Below are positions 23,701 to 34,094 of a DNA stretch of 64,000 bases, piece after piece. The DNA is from Cranoglanis bouderius (lineage: Eukaryota; Chordata; Actinopteri; Siluriformes; Cranoglanididae). A program made the position numbers and the translations under genes. The stretch covers positions 10,534,501-10,598,500 of the forward strand of contig CM042560.1 in NCBI GenBank assembly GCA_023630585.1. Reading direction: 5' to 3'. Under the pieces are notes generated by a model, which was not told the origin of the DNA, made no database searches, and saw nothing but the letters and a program-made list of their open reading frames with translations. Position 1 is the first letter of the stretch, and each line of letters opens with the position of its first letter.

Positions 23701-25153
23701 GTCTATTCACTTCACCAAGTAACATGTTTGAGATGTAACGAAAGTATATGTGAACCCATTAAAATATGTATCACCTTTAAATGATGTTTCAACCAAATTT
23801 TATATATTTATATATACAGTGGTGCTTGAAAGTTTGTGAACCCTTTTGAATTTTCTATATATTTGCATTAATATAACCTAAAACAGACAAAGAGAATCCA
23901 ACTAAACAAATGAGACAAAAATATTATACTTGGTCATTTATTTATTAAGGAAAATGATCCAATATTACATATCTGTGAGTGGCAAAAGTGTGTGAACCTC
24001 TAAGATTAGCAGTAATTTGAAGGTAAAATAAGAGTCAGGTGTTTTCAATCAATGGGATGATAATCAGGTGTGAGTGAGTGGCCTGTTTTATTTAAAGAAC
24101 AGGGATCTACTAAAGGCTGCGTCCGAAATCGCATACTACCCTACTACACAGTAGGTGAAAAGCAGTACGCCAGAGGGGTAGTATGTCCAAATTATCAGTA
24201 GGTGAGAAATACCAGAATGGCGTACCGCTTCCAGCGAGATTTTGCAGTATGCAACCGATGGACACTACGCTAGTCAAAAATCCCATAATGCAACGGGACT
24301 GGTGTGGACAAGCTCAGAAAAAAAATCACGGAAGACAGTGTGTCGGCTCTCTTTAAGTATTCAACCCTGACGACAAGACTTGTTTAACAATACCCAAATA
24401 AACTGTTAACTTGTTGAAGGTTTAAACAAGAAAACAGTTGTCACAGTGTTTGAAAACTTTTTTCTGATCTCCATCATGCCTTAGCCGGCCAAGCTAACGG
24501 CAACGAATTTACCTCAGCGTGTTAACACTGCCCACATTAAACTGCTAATTCAGTTAACTTTCCTGATGTGCATTTTGCCGTTAGTACGGTTGCTTTAATC
24601 TGGTGGTCCCTTTAAGAGTTTTGTACTAACACAGACTCACTCCTGCACCCAGTGCGTGACAGTACAGAGAAATATCCAATCAGCTGTTTGATTAGCTTGC
24701 TAATGAGCTTCTGCCCCAGATCAATCAAACAAACCTATGTCCAAACACTGATCGCTCATTCCTGTTGTCAGCTTACCTTTCCATTTGAGATCAAGCCACG
24801 TCTCCGTTTCTTTTGTCAGCGCATAGAACTCTCACCGTTGTTTTAACATTCATTCTGATATGTCTTCTAAATGCTTTCTTACTTCCATCGACTGAAGGCT
24901 CTCCACAAAAACACTTAGGTGCTGCGTCTAAGCCTTTCTATGGTAGGGAAAACCCTGCACATTGCATTTTTGGTCGTGGTTGTGAAGGTATTACACAAAT
25001 GAATATACTAGGGCTGCAAAATAATTTGATTATGTTAATTGCTTCTGTTTATTTGCACCATTTCAATGGGCTTTACTATAATTATTTTTGACCTTATCTA
25101 TGTAATCTTTTAAAGAAACTTTGATTTCTAATTCTGCTAAAATAACTATGGTG

Positions 25154-25186
<33 letters not shown>

Positions 25187-28100
25187 ATTAATATTATTAT
25201 TATCAAAATATGCAGTGGATGATGAGGTTAATTTTTTTTTTTTAAAGACTTTTTAAATTGAATTGGGTTTTTGGGGTTGCCTGGTGGGTGGGACTTGGCA
25301 GGTGACCAAATGGGTGAGAAAAAAATGGGGGAGAAAAACAGTTGCTAAGACATTCCAACCTTCTTTTCTGACAAAATGCTATTCAGCTGCAATTTCTTTA
25401 GTCTATTATCTATTATTTATTTTTTGCTACCTATTAACATAATGACTTACTACTTCTTTCTTTCCACAGATCATTGGTAATGCACGTGCATGTACATATG
25501 TTCAAGAGCATTCACTTGTGGACCCCAAAGAGAAGACTTTTGAGCTTAAGTCTTCAAATGTAAGAACTCTATTTTACACATATCAGAGGCTAACATGGAG
25601 AGAAACAAATATCTACTTGTATATCTTTATATTATTGGAACAAAATATTCACCCACAGTTATGTAATTGCACAAAGACTACAAAGTTGCGATGGAGAGAT
25701 GAGAGCTAAAATGTGCTCATGTTGGGTTAGCATAATACCTAACTTTGTAAACAAGCAGACTATTAATTCTAACCTTTTTTGTGTAGGAGACATGCAAATA
25801 TGAAATCTACACTTTCTCTGTGTGTTTATGTTCCCAGATTACATTTACCAACATGGTGTCTGTAGATGAAAGGCTTGTCTACAAACCACATCCAGATGAC
25901 CCATTAAAGTAAGACCTGGCTATTTGGTGTGTAACGATACACAAAATTTAAGTTTGTGAGTTTGTGCATGCTCCTCCCATTTGCAAGATTGAGATAAAAC
26001 ATATGCATCCTGTGGAACAGTCGTAACACCTCTTGTACAGAATCCTGCTGCAGAGGCACTCTGATGGTTAACCACAAATGATGCTAGTTAGCTACATTTG
26101 CTGGAAGCTTAACAAGCCATGTTAATTGTTTAACACCTCTGACAATCATCCATTAAATCTTGTTAGCTTAGCGATGCTGCCAAGAGTTGAATTTAAAATT
26201 TAGCCAGCTAAGTATAGCCAGGCAGGGGCAGAGCATCCACAGCTTCTGTGGCTCATAGGGTATTTCAGGACCCTGACACATGATAAAAAAGCAAACATAT
26301 GCATGATGCTATATGGGAAGTTTGCAGTCTGTAATTTAAGTGATTGTTGAGCAATTTTTGTTGAGCTTTGGTTAAGTCCACAATATCTTCCTATAGTGGG
26401 CTGTAGAAAATGAAGACTGTCCTTTACACTAAAATCTCTCAGTTGCATTGACCAGTAGACATACAGTCCCCTCTGAAACTATTGGAATGGCACAGCCAAT
26501 TAATTTGTTTGTGCTATACACCAAATACATTTGGGTTGGAGATCAAAAGATGTATATGACACAAGAGTTTAGGATTTCAGCATTTATTTCTTGGTATTTG
26601 CATCTAGATGTGTTAAAAAAAAAAAAGGAACCTTTTGTATCAGACCACCTGAATTTTAGGTGAGCAAAAGTATAGGAACAGATAAGACTTGAAGTAAATT
26701 AAAGTAAATAACATTTAATATTTGGGTGCATATCCCTTGCTTGCAATAACTGCATCAAGCCTGTGACTCATTGACCACGAAATTATTGGTTTCTTCTTTT
26801 GTGATGCTTTTCCAGGATTTTACCCCAGCCTGGGGGGGTTTCTCCCTTCAGTCTTCTCTTCAGGATGTGAAATACATGCTCAATTGGTTTAAGGTCTGGT
26901 TATTGACTTGGCCATTCTAAAACCTTCCACTTTTTCTCCCTGTTAAAGTCCTTTGTTGAGTTGGCAGTGTGTTTTGGATCATTGTCTTGCTGCATGATAA
27001 AGATCTTCCTGATTAATTTGGATGCATTTCTCTGTAAATTGGCAGACAAAATATTCCTGTAAATTTCTGAATTCATTCTGCTGCTACCATCATGAGTTCC
27101 ATCATCAATAAAGATTAGTGAGCCTGTTCCAGAAGTAGCCATGCAAGTCCAAGCCATGACACTACCTCTATCATGTTTCACAGATGAGCTTGTATGTTTT
27201 TGATCATGACCAGATCCTTTCTTTATCCACACTTTGCCTTTCTGTCACTTTGGTAGAGGGTAATCTTGGTTCCAGAACTTTTGTGGCCCATCTCTGTATT
27301 TCTTTTGTATTGTTATACCTTCCCCCCTGCCCTGTGAGGGTGATGTCACTGACTGTGGTTTTTTTGTTTTTTCTTCACAGTTCACACAATGTTTCTGTCA
27401 TCAGCTGTTGTATTCCTTGGCAGACCCAATCAGGGTCTGTTGCTCAGTACACCAGTGGTTTCTTTTTTTTCCAGGACATTCCAAATTGTTGCATTGGCTA
27501 TGCCGAACGTTTGTGCAATGCCTCTGATTGGTTATCCCTCTTTTCTCAGCTTCAAAATAGCTTGCTTTTCTCCCATAGACAGCTCTCTGATCTTAATGTT
27601 GGCTTATCCTTTTTAACAACAAATGCAGTCTTCACAGGTGAAACTGAAGGCTAAATCCAAGAGTAGATGTACAGAGCTATTTCTTGTTCATCCCAAAGGT
27701 GTTCAGTGGGGTTTTGTTCAGGGCTTTGTGCAGGCCACTCAAGCTCTTCCACTCCAACCTTGGCAAACCATGTCTTCACGGACCTCGCTTTGTGCACAGG
27801 GGCATTGTCATGCTGGAACAAGGGGCTAGGCCCCTTAGTTCCAGTGAAGGGAAATTGCAATACTACAGCATACAAAGACATCCTTTGTGTGCTTCCAACT
27901 TTGTGGCACCAGTTTAGGGAAGACCCACATACAGTATGGGTATGATGGTCTGGTTTCCACAAACTTTTGGCCATATATTGTACCTGTAACGTGTGGGCTG
28001 AGAGAGCCACATTGTACATGCTTATTTGCTGCGAACTTTAGTGTCAGAGTTTTCTATAATGTGTGGGTTGGACTCAAACGCAGCGTGTACTTTATTTTGG

Positions 28101-30021
28101 GCAAACCAAAAATCATTGTCAAATTCCGTGGCAGGAGTGAAATAATACGCCGAGAGCAAAACACAAGGATAGTCTTGAAACAAAAAAACAGCAGGTCAAA
28201 ACCAGGAAACTCTGAAGTAGGAAATACACTGGGAACCAAAAGCACAGCTTGAAACTCAGTGACATAAAATGCACAATAAGACCTTGCAACAAAACAATCA
28301 CAATGCCTTAAATTGGCAACTAATCAAAAATATAAGCAAATCCAAAACAGGTACATACAGTCATAATATAACGTACATAGCCCCCCTGAAGTGGAAAAAC
28401 ATAAAAAGGCCTGGATTCCTTTGTAGAACATCCATAAGCTGGCAGGGGTCTTGAGGCAGGCATTGGCCAGAAGGAGCAGCGTCCTCAGCAGAGCAGGTAG
28501 GCGGAGCTACGTTCTCAGCAGAGCAGGGAGAACGCACAATGTCCTCAGAGGATCTGGGAGGTGGGTGGTAGGGGGTATGACATCCTCAGCAAAGCAGGGA
28601 GATGGAGGGACCAACCCAGTAAAGGCAGGAGATGGACACAGGACAGACACGTAGGGTGGCTCTAGAGATCAGCACAGGAGTCAGGTGGGATGACCTCAAT
28701 ATCTGTGAAGTCAGTGGAGGGCGGAGCAACAACTTCCTTAGCAGAGCAGGGAGTAGGAGCAACGTCCTCAGCAGAGCATGGAGGCAGAGCGACATCCTCC
28801 ATTAAGCCAGAGTGGGGAGTGGCATTCTCCGTGAAGCCAGTGGGGGAGGGGCATCCTGTCTTGAACTAGGAAAAATACAAAATACAGGGAAACTAAGAAA
28901 CGTGGCTCAGAGCTTGCTCAAGGAATCAGAAGTGCATAAATAGACAACTAATCAAGACTGAATACAAAACGGGTACACACAATCATGACGCAACTGGGCA
29001 ATATACCATTGACAGGGGGAGGAGACAAGACATTGGTAGGTGATCAAAATAAAACATGGAAGTGCTGTTCATGCTGAAAGCTGTGCCATGAAAGGGGAAA
29101 TTATATGACAATTCCAGTCCTGTGATTGAGGTTTGTATATGTGAATACGATTTTTCCACTTGTCTATTATGCCATCTGAGTGCAATGTAAGCATTTTTTT
29201 GGCAAATAAATTGTAAATTTAAAAATCTAAGAAACTATTTGATTAGAGTTTGGAATATGGAGCAGTCTCTGAAAAAGAAACAAGTATTTACAGTATGTTA
29301 GTGTTGTTAACCAAAGCCTGCTGCTAAATATATTGTCTTGAAATTTGGTAATTCATTTATTTTAGGAGAAACCTGCAAAATACTAGCGGTGTAAATCGCA
29401 AGTTTCATGACGATATGATCTAATATCGATTCTTTTAGCCAGCGATTCAATATTTGCCGATACCTCAATGACTGCCACAATGTAATTTCGAATTGATCGA
29501 TTCAGGGGCCTGCGATCGATGTTAAACCATGTGTCTATTTCACACAATTCTTTACATTTCTTACATTAACATTTCTATTAATTCACAGATGCAACCAAAA
29601 TATATTTTGAAAAATTTATTGAGCTTTTTTCCACTATGAAATACTACATATTCCAGTGCAAATAATGACCCATGATGAACTTGAACTTAAACTTTGACGG
29701 ACGTCATGTCCGGGAGAGTGTCCTAAATAAAGGTCCATCTCGGGGCCGGAGTGGGACCCATTTCAGCCCAGGAGTTTAATGCCCAAGACCAGCCTATTTT
29801 TTTCGTGGTGGAAGAACTTGGATAAATGAAGTGACAGTTCAGTTCTTATTATATACGTTTCAACAAGAGTATAAAGATAAATAACAAATGACAGAGTGAA
29901 TATTGTTGTCCAACTGTAACATTATGAAAAATTGCATTCAAAGGAAGTATTTCAGTAAGAAATATACTTTTGGCAGCTACCTTGCACCATGGCATGTGGT
30001 TTGTTTATTTCTCCATGGTAA

Positions 30022-30062
<41 letters not shown>

Positions 30063-32288
30063 ACAGACAGACAGCACACACGCTCTGAGCCAAGTGCCAT
30101 GAGAAAATAGTACTTTTTACAGAACATATGCTTTTTATGTATGTGAGATACAGAGAGAAAGCGGGCAGTGGTACGTCTGACGGCCCAATTTATGAGCAGC
30201 CCACCGGGAATTCTCCAAATTCTCCCAATTAGCCACGCCGGCTATGGTCCATCTTAAAAATTATACATGCATCGACTCATCGGATCGTTGGTTATTTGAT
30301 TGATGCATCGATCCATATCGATGGATCGTTACACCCCTACAAAATACATTTACAAAATTTCAAAACGCAAATACAAGTCACACATGACTGTGTCACATAT
30401 GATGCAGGTGACCATACACCTGAATTTTAAACCACTGGCCCTTACAATGTAATAACCTTGAGTGCACTGATGGTGTTTTATCTGATATTACAGGACTGTG
30501 CTGACCCAGGAGGCCATCATCTCTGTGAAAGGAGTCAGTTTGAGCAGTTACTTAGAGGGACTTATGGCAAACACTATTTCAACTAATGCAGGAAAGGTTG
30601 GGATGACTGGCTTTACTTTTATACTGTTTTGCTACTTTACATGTTGTGATTGAAAGTAAGGTTGGTTAGATGATGTGTGTGGGTAATTTTGCAAATTAAG
30701 ACTTGATAGCATTTTAAAAAGTCTGAAAAATGATCCACAAGACTAATTTTAAAAAAAATAATAAAAAATTAATAATTATGTTTCAGAATTTGGATCTGTG
30801 TAATACCAATTTGCTGATTTTTTTAAATTTATTTTTTAATTGATTATTTAATTTATTTTTTACGGGTGCAAGATTATGTAACATTACAAACTAGGGTTGC
30901 AACTAACAATTATTTTCATAATCGATTAATCGGACAGTTATTTTTTTCGATTAATCAGATGGAAACACCCCACAAAATTTCAATACCATTTTTTTCATTT
31001 ATTTAAAATAAAATCCACAAACTGAGTGTTACAAATATAAACTTCAGACTAAAACTTTACTTTAAACTAAATTATTAAACAAAACTATATACTACATTAA
31101 ACACAAGTTTGTGCTTGTGCATTACTGTCCTGCTCCTGTGCAAATGTTTGCAGGTTACAGTCTTCTTCACAGTGTTTAATATAAAATGCTCCCATGCCTT
31201 AGAGGACTTGGAGGTCACACACTTTTTTTCCGCTGTCACTTGACGATTACGCCTCCGTCTATGGTGACTGAGGTCATGTTGGGCATAAAAGGTAACGTTG
31301 ACAGAGTAAACTGAATAATGCATTGACGTTGACTCTGGGTACTCTGCTAAAGCTAGTGACGTCGCATCACGTGCGTTTGACGTCATGTGTCATCGACTAG
31401 GAAGCGGCTTCTACTACTGGTTAGTAAAAAAAAAACGCTAGTCTTCCATTTGAGACGATACTACCCTTCTAAAATTCATACACTAGACGGTAGAGTACAT
31501 GGTGCATAGCGTAAGTGTATAGTACGTCTTTTGGGACACAACTGTTTTTGGAACAGAAGTAATGCAATGAGTAACTGTGCCCCGTGCCGGGTGCAGACCA
31601 ATTAATCGATAATTACATTCGTTGATAATTTTCATAGTCGATTATTATTGATTTTATCAATTAGTTGTTGCAGCTCTGTTTGTAATAGATCTTTAAAAAA
31701 TGTAATTAAAAAAAGTAAACTAATAATAGATTGTGACTCTGTTACTGCTGGCAAGAAGAAAAAAATTTCAAATATGGCTGTGGGCTGTTGCTGGACCAAA
31801 ACACTTATGCTGAAATAATTTAGCTATACATGATGTGTGTACATGCTGGAGGGGAAAAACTTATTTCTGTTTTCCTACAGTTATTTTTCATTCTGATGGT
31901 ATGCTGTTATTTCTTTCATATTCACATCATCTGGCCAATCTTGTCCCCACTCAAGTGTGTTTTATTGTTCAGTTAGTTGGTTGATTGCAAACACTGGAAA
32001 AAAAAATCACTTTAGGCTTCTCTTTTTAGCAACAGAACAATCATTTGTAATAATATTCATCTGCACAAATAGTTGGAAATTAACAAAAATATTGTGCTAA
32101 AAATGTGGTGGCTTTTATTATCTTTTCCATGACCCGTGTTTGTGTTATGGTGTGTTTCTACCTTTCTGCAGGGCCGTGAAGCAATGGAGTGGGTTATCAG
32201 GCGTCTGAATGCAGAGATTGAGGAGCTAACCATTACAGCAAGAGGCACGATGCGGACACCCATGGCTGCAGCAGTTGTAGAAAAATGA
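18347..32288 (+). CDS. prelid3b: PRELI domain-containing protein 3B (Slmo2)
   Basis: Six coding exons (18347-18378, 23128-23296, 25470-25559, 25838-25908, 30494-30596, 32172-32288) join in frame to 193 codons plus TGA; human PRELID3B is about 194 residues. The protein is essentially one PRELI/MSF1 domain. It starts MKIWTSEHVF and contains PWDTVTKAAMQKYPNPMNP, the STEWGLPSIV segment, YVQEHSLVDPKEKTFELKSS, and the C-terminal helix with GREAMEWVIRRLNAEIEEL. Family knowledge: with TRIAP1 it forms a lipid-transfer complex in the mitochondrial intermembrane space that moves phosphatidylserine between membranes. There is no signal peptide or membrane segment. The start is fixed by the conserved MKIW N-terminus. 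Introns are GT-AG and carry many transposons. Unusually, a LINE tail ends 37 bp before the start codon. The gene is intact, not a retrocopy. Confidence 0.95.
18987..19910. mobile_element. Large fold-back MITE in prelid3b intron 1
   Basis: The outer ~100 bp on each side are inverted copies (left CGTCCGAATATCCCTACTAC, right GTAGTAGGGATATTCGGAAG; inner part GGAGTAGTATGTCCGAATTC). There is no ORF between them. A third copy of one end lies at 24116-24250. The superfamily is uncertain. Confidence 0.75.
20447..20486. repeat. (AAT)n microsatellite
   Basis: About 13 AAT units in prelid3b intron 1, seen directly. Confidence 0.95.
20656..20712. repeat. (ATT)n microsatellite
   Basis: About 19 ATT units, complementary to the AAT tract 170 bp upstream. 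Confidence 0.95.
21265..21680 (+). pseudogene. Tc1-like element, 5' end with transposase helix-turn-helix
   Basis: The plus strand encodes the Tc1-family DNA-binding start, MVVGARWAGLSISETADLLG followed by FSQTTVSRVYTE, then stops. It is cut off by a LINE 3' segment starting at about 21681, and the catalytic part is missing. It lies in prelid3b intron 1. Confidence 0.75.
21681..22500 (-). mobile_element. LINE 3' segment (minus strand)
   Basis: The minus strand at 21958-21776 encodes the typical end of fish LINE reverse transcriptase ORFs (GDRAFSMVGPKLWNSVHFHT, then PSLAIFKSSLKTLLF). The 3' tail lies at the left edge as TCAAGTCAAATTTATTTATA on the plus strand. The upstream part is degenerate. 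Confidence 0.7.
22505..22812 (-). repeat. hAT-type element end, inverted relative to 29384-30339
   Basis: An inverted copy of about 29384-29690, with shared blocks such as GGAATATGTAGTATTTCATA and the terminal TTACACCCCTA. Only one end of the element is present. Confidence 0.8.
22813..22962 (+). repeat. 3' fragment of short Tc1 derivative
   Basis: Matches the right part of the element at 33591-34094 and ends in the same terminal repeat, GTGTCCACAAACTTTTGGCC. It is followed by GTA, where TA would be the target duplication. Confidence 0.75.
23128..23296 (+). CDS. prelid3b: prelid3b coding exon 2
   Basis: Acceptor TTTACAG before 23128 and donor GTAAGA at 23297. Encodes residues 11 (last base) to 67, including the HPWDTVTKAAMQKYPNPMNP segment that is the strongest family signature. 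Confidence 0.97.
23817..24115 (+). mobile_element. Tc1-like element left end, truncated
   Basis: Begins CAGTGGTGCTTGAAAGTTTG right after TA, a typical Tc1-type terminal repeat. It is interrupted after about 300 bp by the fold-back-type repeat at 24116. No transposase remains. It lies in prelid3b intron 2. Confidence 0.65.
24116..24255. repeat. Solo end of the fold-back MITE
   Basis: Resembles the ends of 18987-19910 (GCGTCCGAAATCGCATACTA, then CTACACAGTAGGTGAAAAGC). The opposite end is not seen nearby. Confidence 0.7.
25155..25204. repeat. (ATT)n microsatellite, impure
   Basis: ATT/AATATT-type repeat in prelid3b intron 2. Confidence 0.9.
25470..25559 (+). CDS. prelid3b: prelid3b coding exon 3
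   Basis: Acceptor TTTCCACAG, donor GTAAGA, phase 0 on both sides, 30 codons. Encodes ACTYVQEHSLVDPKEKTF and the following ELKSSN. Confidence 0.97.
25838..25908 (+). CDS. prelid3b: prelid3b coding exon 4
   Basis: Acceptor TTCCCAG, donor GTAAGA. Encodes ITFTNMVSVDERLVYKPHPD and DPL, plus two bases of a lysine codon completed in exon 5. Confidence 0.97.
26464..27675 (-). pseudogene. Degenerate Tc1-like transposon in prelid3b intron 4
   Basis: The left end CAGTCCCCTCTGAAACTATT follows TA at 26462. Minus-strand frames show Tc1 transposase pieces: SSVKHDRGSVMAWTCMATSG, the second catalytic aspartate in IMQQDNDPKHTA, and in another frame PDLKPIEHVFHIL with the third acidic residue. Frameshifts and stops separate them. 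The right terminal repeat is missing; the sequence runs directly into another Tc1 fragment at about 27676. Confidence 0.8.
27676..27980 (-). repeat. Truncated copy of short Tc1 derivative
   Basis: The minus strand encodes FQHDNAPVHKARSVKTWFAK and WPAQSPEQNPTEHLWDE, the second and third catalytic regions of a Tc1 transposase. The right end TTTGGCCATATATTG is followed by TA. It belongs to the same family as 33591-34094. The left part is missing where it abuts the preceding transposon. Confidence 0.75.
28045..29040. repeat. Unclassified repeat with GC-rich minisatellite
   Basis: A degenerate tandem array (about 28465-28860) has a core around GCAGAGCAGGGAG and CAACGTCCTCAG at roughly 30-60 bp spacing. 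Similar sequences flank it at 28313-28372 and 28943-28995 (CAACTAATCAA followed by GGTACA). The margins resemble noncoding parts of LTR elements, but no gag or pol is visible. It lies in prelid3b intron 4. Confidence 0.5.
29384..30339. mobile_element. Non-autonomous hAT-like element with 8 bp target duplication
   Basis: Ends TAGCGGTGTAA and TTACACCCCTA are inverted repeats with one mismatch. The 8 bp CAAAATAC occurs immediately outside both ends (29376-29383 and 30340-30347), the target-site length typical of hAT insertions. No transposase is encoded; a (GT)n tract lies at 30027-30060. It is inserted in prelid3b intron 4. Confidence 0.88.
30494..30596 (+). CDS. prelid3b: prelid3b coding exon 5
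   Basis: Acceptor ATTACAG, donor GTTGGG. Encodes TVLTQEAIISVKGVSLSSYL and the EGLMANTISTNAGK segment. Confidence 0.97.
30883..31686. mobile_element. MITE with TAATCGATT-rich terminal repeats
   Basis: The two edges are inverted copies: left ATTACAAAC, GGGTTGCAACTAA and CATAATCGATTAATC; right GATAATTTTCATAGTCGATT, TTGTTGCAGC and GTTTGTAAT. There is no transposase. It lies in prelid3b intron 5 and resembles a widespread fish hAT-type MITE. Confidence 0.65.
32172..32288 (+). CDS. prelid3b: prelid3b coding exon 6 and stop
   Basis: Acceptor TTCTGCAG. Encodes GREAMEWVIRRLNAEIEELT and ends MAAAVVEK before TGA at 32286-32288. This is the conserved C-terminal helix and tail. Confidence 0.97.
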   Translation, partial: GREAMEWVIRRLNAEIEELTITARGTMRTPMAAAVVEK

Positions 32289-32703
32289 ACTTTTCATGTC
32301 TTTGCATTCTTTGCGGACCACTTCAGTGTATCTTTTCTTGTTCTATCCTACTTTCTATGCCATTTTTTCCATTTGTGGAACAGAGATCCCCAATCTCCCT
32401 TGTACAACTGACTCTATATTAGAGGTTAGAGGGACACAAATAGAAAGCGAATCTCTGCTTTGTTTAATACCGAAAAAAGTCTGTTAGCACTGAAGAACAA
32501 GCAAGATGTGGTTTTGAGTATTGTATATTTAACAGGTTATTACACACCTTTACCCTTACTCTGAGGTTTATAGCTGTAAAGTGTATTTAGAGGAAGCAGT
32601 CTGTACTGCTTGCTAGATATGCACGAAGGATGGATGGATTTTTATATATTTCCACCAGAGAAATGCTAACTTAATGTGGTAGCTGTTAGTTTTTATTCAT
32701 TAT

Positions 32704-32709
32704 AATAAA
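32704..32709 (+). terminator. prelid3b: Candidate polyadenylation signal of prelid3b
   Basis: AATAAA about 415 bp after the stop codon, the first canonical hexamer I see in the presumed 3' UTR. It is inferred from position only. Confidence 0.5.
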
Positions 32710-33590
32710 GTTAGCATTTTAGTGCACATTTACTTTTAAGGTAATAATAGGGTTGTGGTAAAAATATCTGCATTACTTATATGTGTATACAGAGGTCTAT
32801 TTAGGTGTGTTCTTAAACATCACTCCAAGTTCAACTGTCAGGCAAATGTTGTATTTTCAACAGGGGTGTAGCATGCTCGTGAGTTCAGAATTCAGAGGGA
32901 AATAAGGAAATGGCTAGATAAGAAAAGGAATTTAATTGAGTCAGTGCCACTTGGCTCTTTCTTTATTATTCACTCTTTTTCATGCATAATTTTCAGTTCT
33001 GCTTTAGGGTTTATTTTAAATCTCACCCATAAATACACAACTCTGTTCTTGCTGTTTGATTCTCATGCCACTCAGAATACCAGCACTCTCATGTCTCCTC
33101 CCTTTATCTTTTTGCCACCACTCTGTGAGGAAACAAAGCTCCTGTTAGTAAATAACCACAGGTGCACGCTCATCCCTACCACTCATTCTCCTGACTTCAC
33201 CCTCTATTCACAAACCGGCACTCCACCATACTTCTACCACCACGATGGGCTATGCTACTCTCTGCAACCATAGCATCTTACACATATTTTAATACTTTAT
33301 TAGGTTTATTACAATTAAGGGAACAAAGTTCCTCAGATATTTTGACATACTTGCATGCCATTTTCCAAAAATAGTTTTGTAAATAGATATCACTGTAAAA
33401 GTAGATTTGTACACAAAAAGTGAGGCTTAATTCTGAAATATCAAACATGCACATTTTGCTGAATCCAACACAGATGCAAGTGCGCAAAGCAAACTCTGCC
33501 TTTCTCTGAAAATCTTGTGAAATTCTCTGAAATAGATTTTATTTATCCTAACAGTGTTGAAAAGGACCTGGTCAAGGAATAACAAACATA
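32710..33590. other. No gene recognised downstream of prelid3b
   Basis: Probably remaining 3' UTR or intergenic sequence. The open frame at 32944-33273 shows no family resemblance and is likely chance. Confidence 0.4.
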
Positions 33591-34094
33591 CACTATAAGG
33601 CCAAAAGTTTGTGGACACCTGATTATCACAGCCAGATTTGGAAAATTGGAAGCACACAATTCTGTAGGATGTCTTTGTATGCTGTAGCATTACAATTTCA
33701 CTGGAACTAAAGGGCCTAGCCCAAACCTGTTCCAGCACGACAGTTCCCCTGTGCACAAAGTGAGGTCCATGAAGACATGGTTTGCCAAGGGTGGTGTGGG
33801 AGAACTTGAGTAGTCTGCACAGGGCCCTAACCTCAACCCCACTGAAAACCATTGGGATGAACTGGAATGCTGACTGTGCCCCAGGCCTTCTCATCTGCCA
33901 TCAGTGCATGACATCGCTAATGCTTTTGTGGCTGAATGGGTCAGTGACAACAGCCACTGTTCAAAGTCGAGTGGAAAGCCTTCCTAGAAGAAAGGTTATT
34001 ATAACTGCATAGGGGGACTAAATCTGGAATGAAATATTCAAAAAGCACATGGTGGGTTGTGGTCTGGTGTCCACAAACTTTTGGCCATATAGTG
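33591..34094 (+). mobile_element. Short (504 bp) Tc1 derivative
   Basis: Terminal repeats CACTATAAGGCCAAAAGTTT and CAAACTTTTGGCCATATAGT are inverted copies. TA precedes the left end, and the right side has CA where TA is expected. The interior keeps only the C-terminal half of a Tc1 transposase: the second aspartate region near QHDSSPVHKVRSMKTWF and the third acidic region LNPTENHWDELE, with stops. It is a non-autonomous internal-deletion copy. Confidence 0.8.

Noticed and set aside
24652..24846. 64-codon ORF in prelid3b intron 2 as an alternative exon
   Set aside because: No splice sites in phase with the gene and no similarity to PRELI proteins.
18347..32288. prelid3b as a processed pseudogene
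   Set aside because: Six exons with GT-AG introns in correct phases and no stop codons; a retrocopy would lack introns.
32944..33273. 109-codon ORF after prelid3b
   Set aside because: Low-complexity hydrophobic/His-Pro composition without homology; probably chance.
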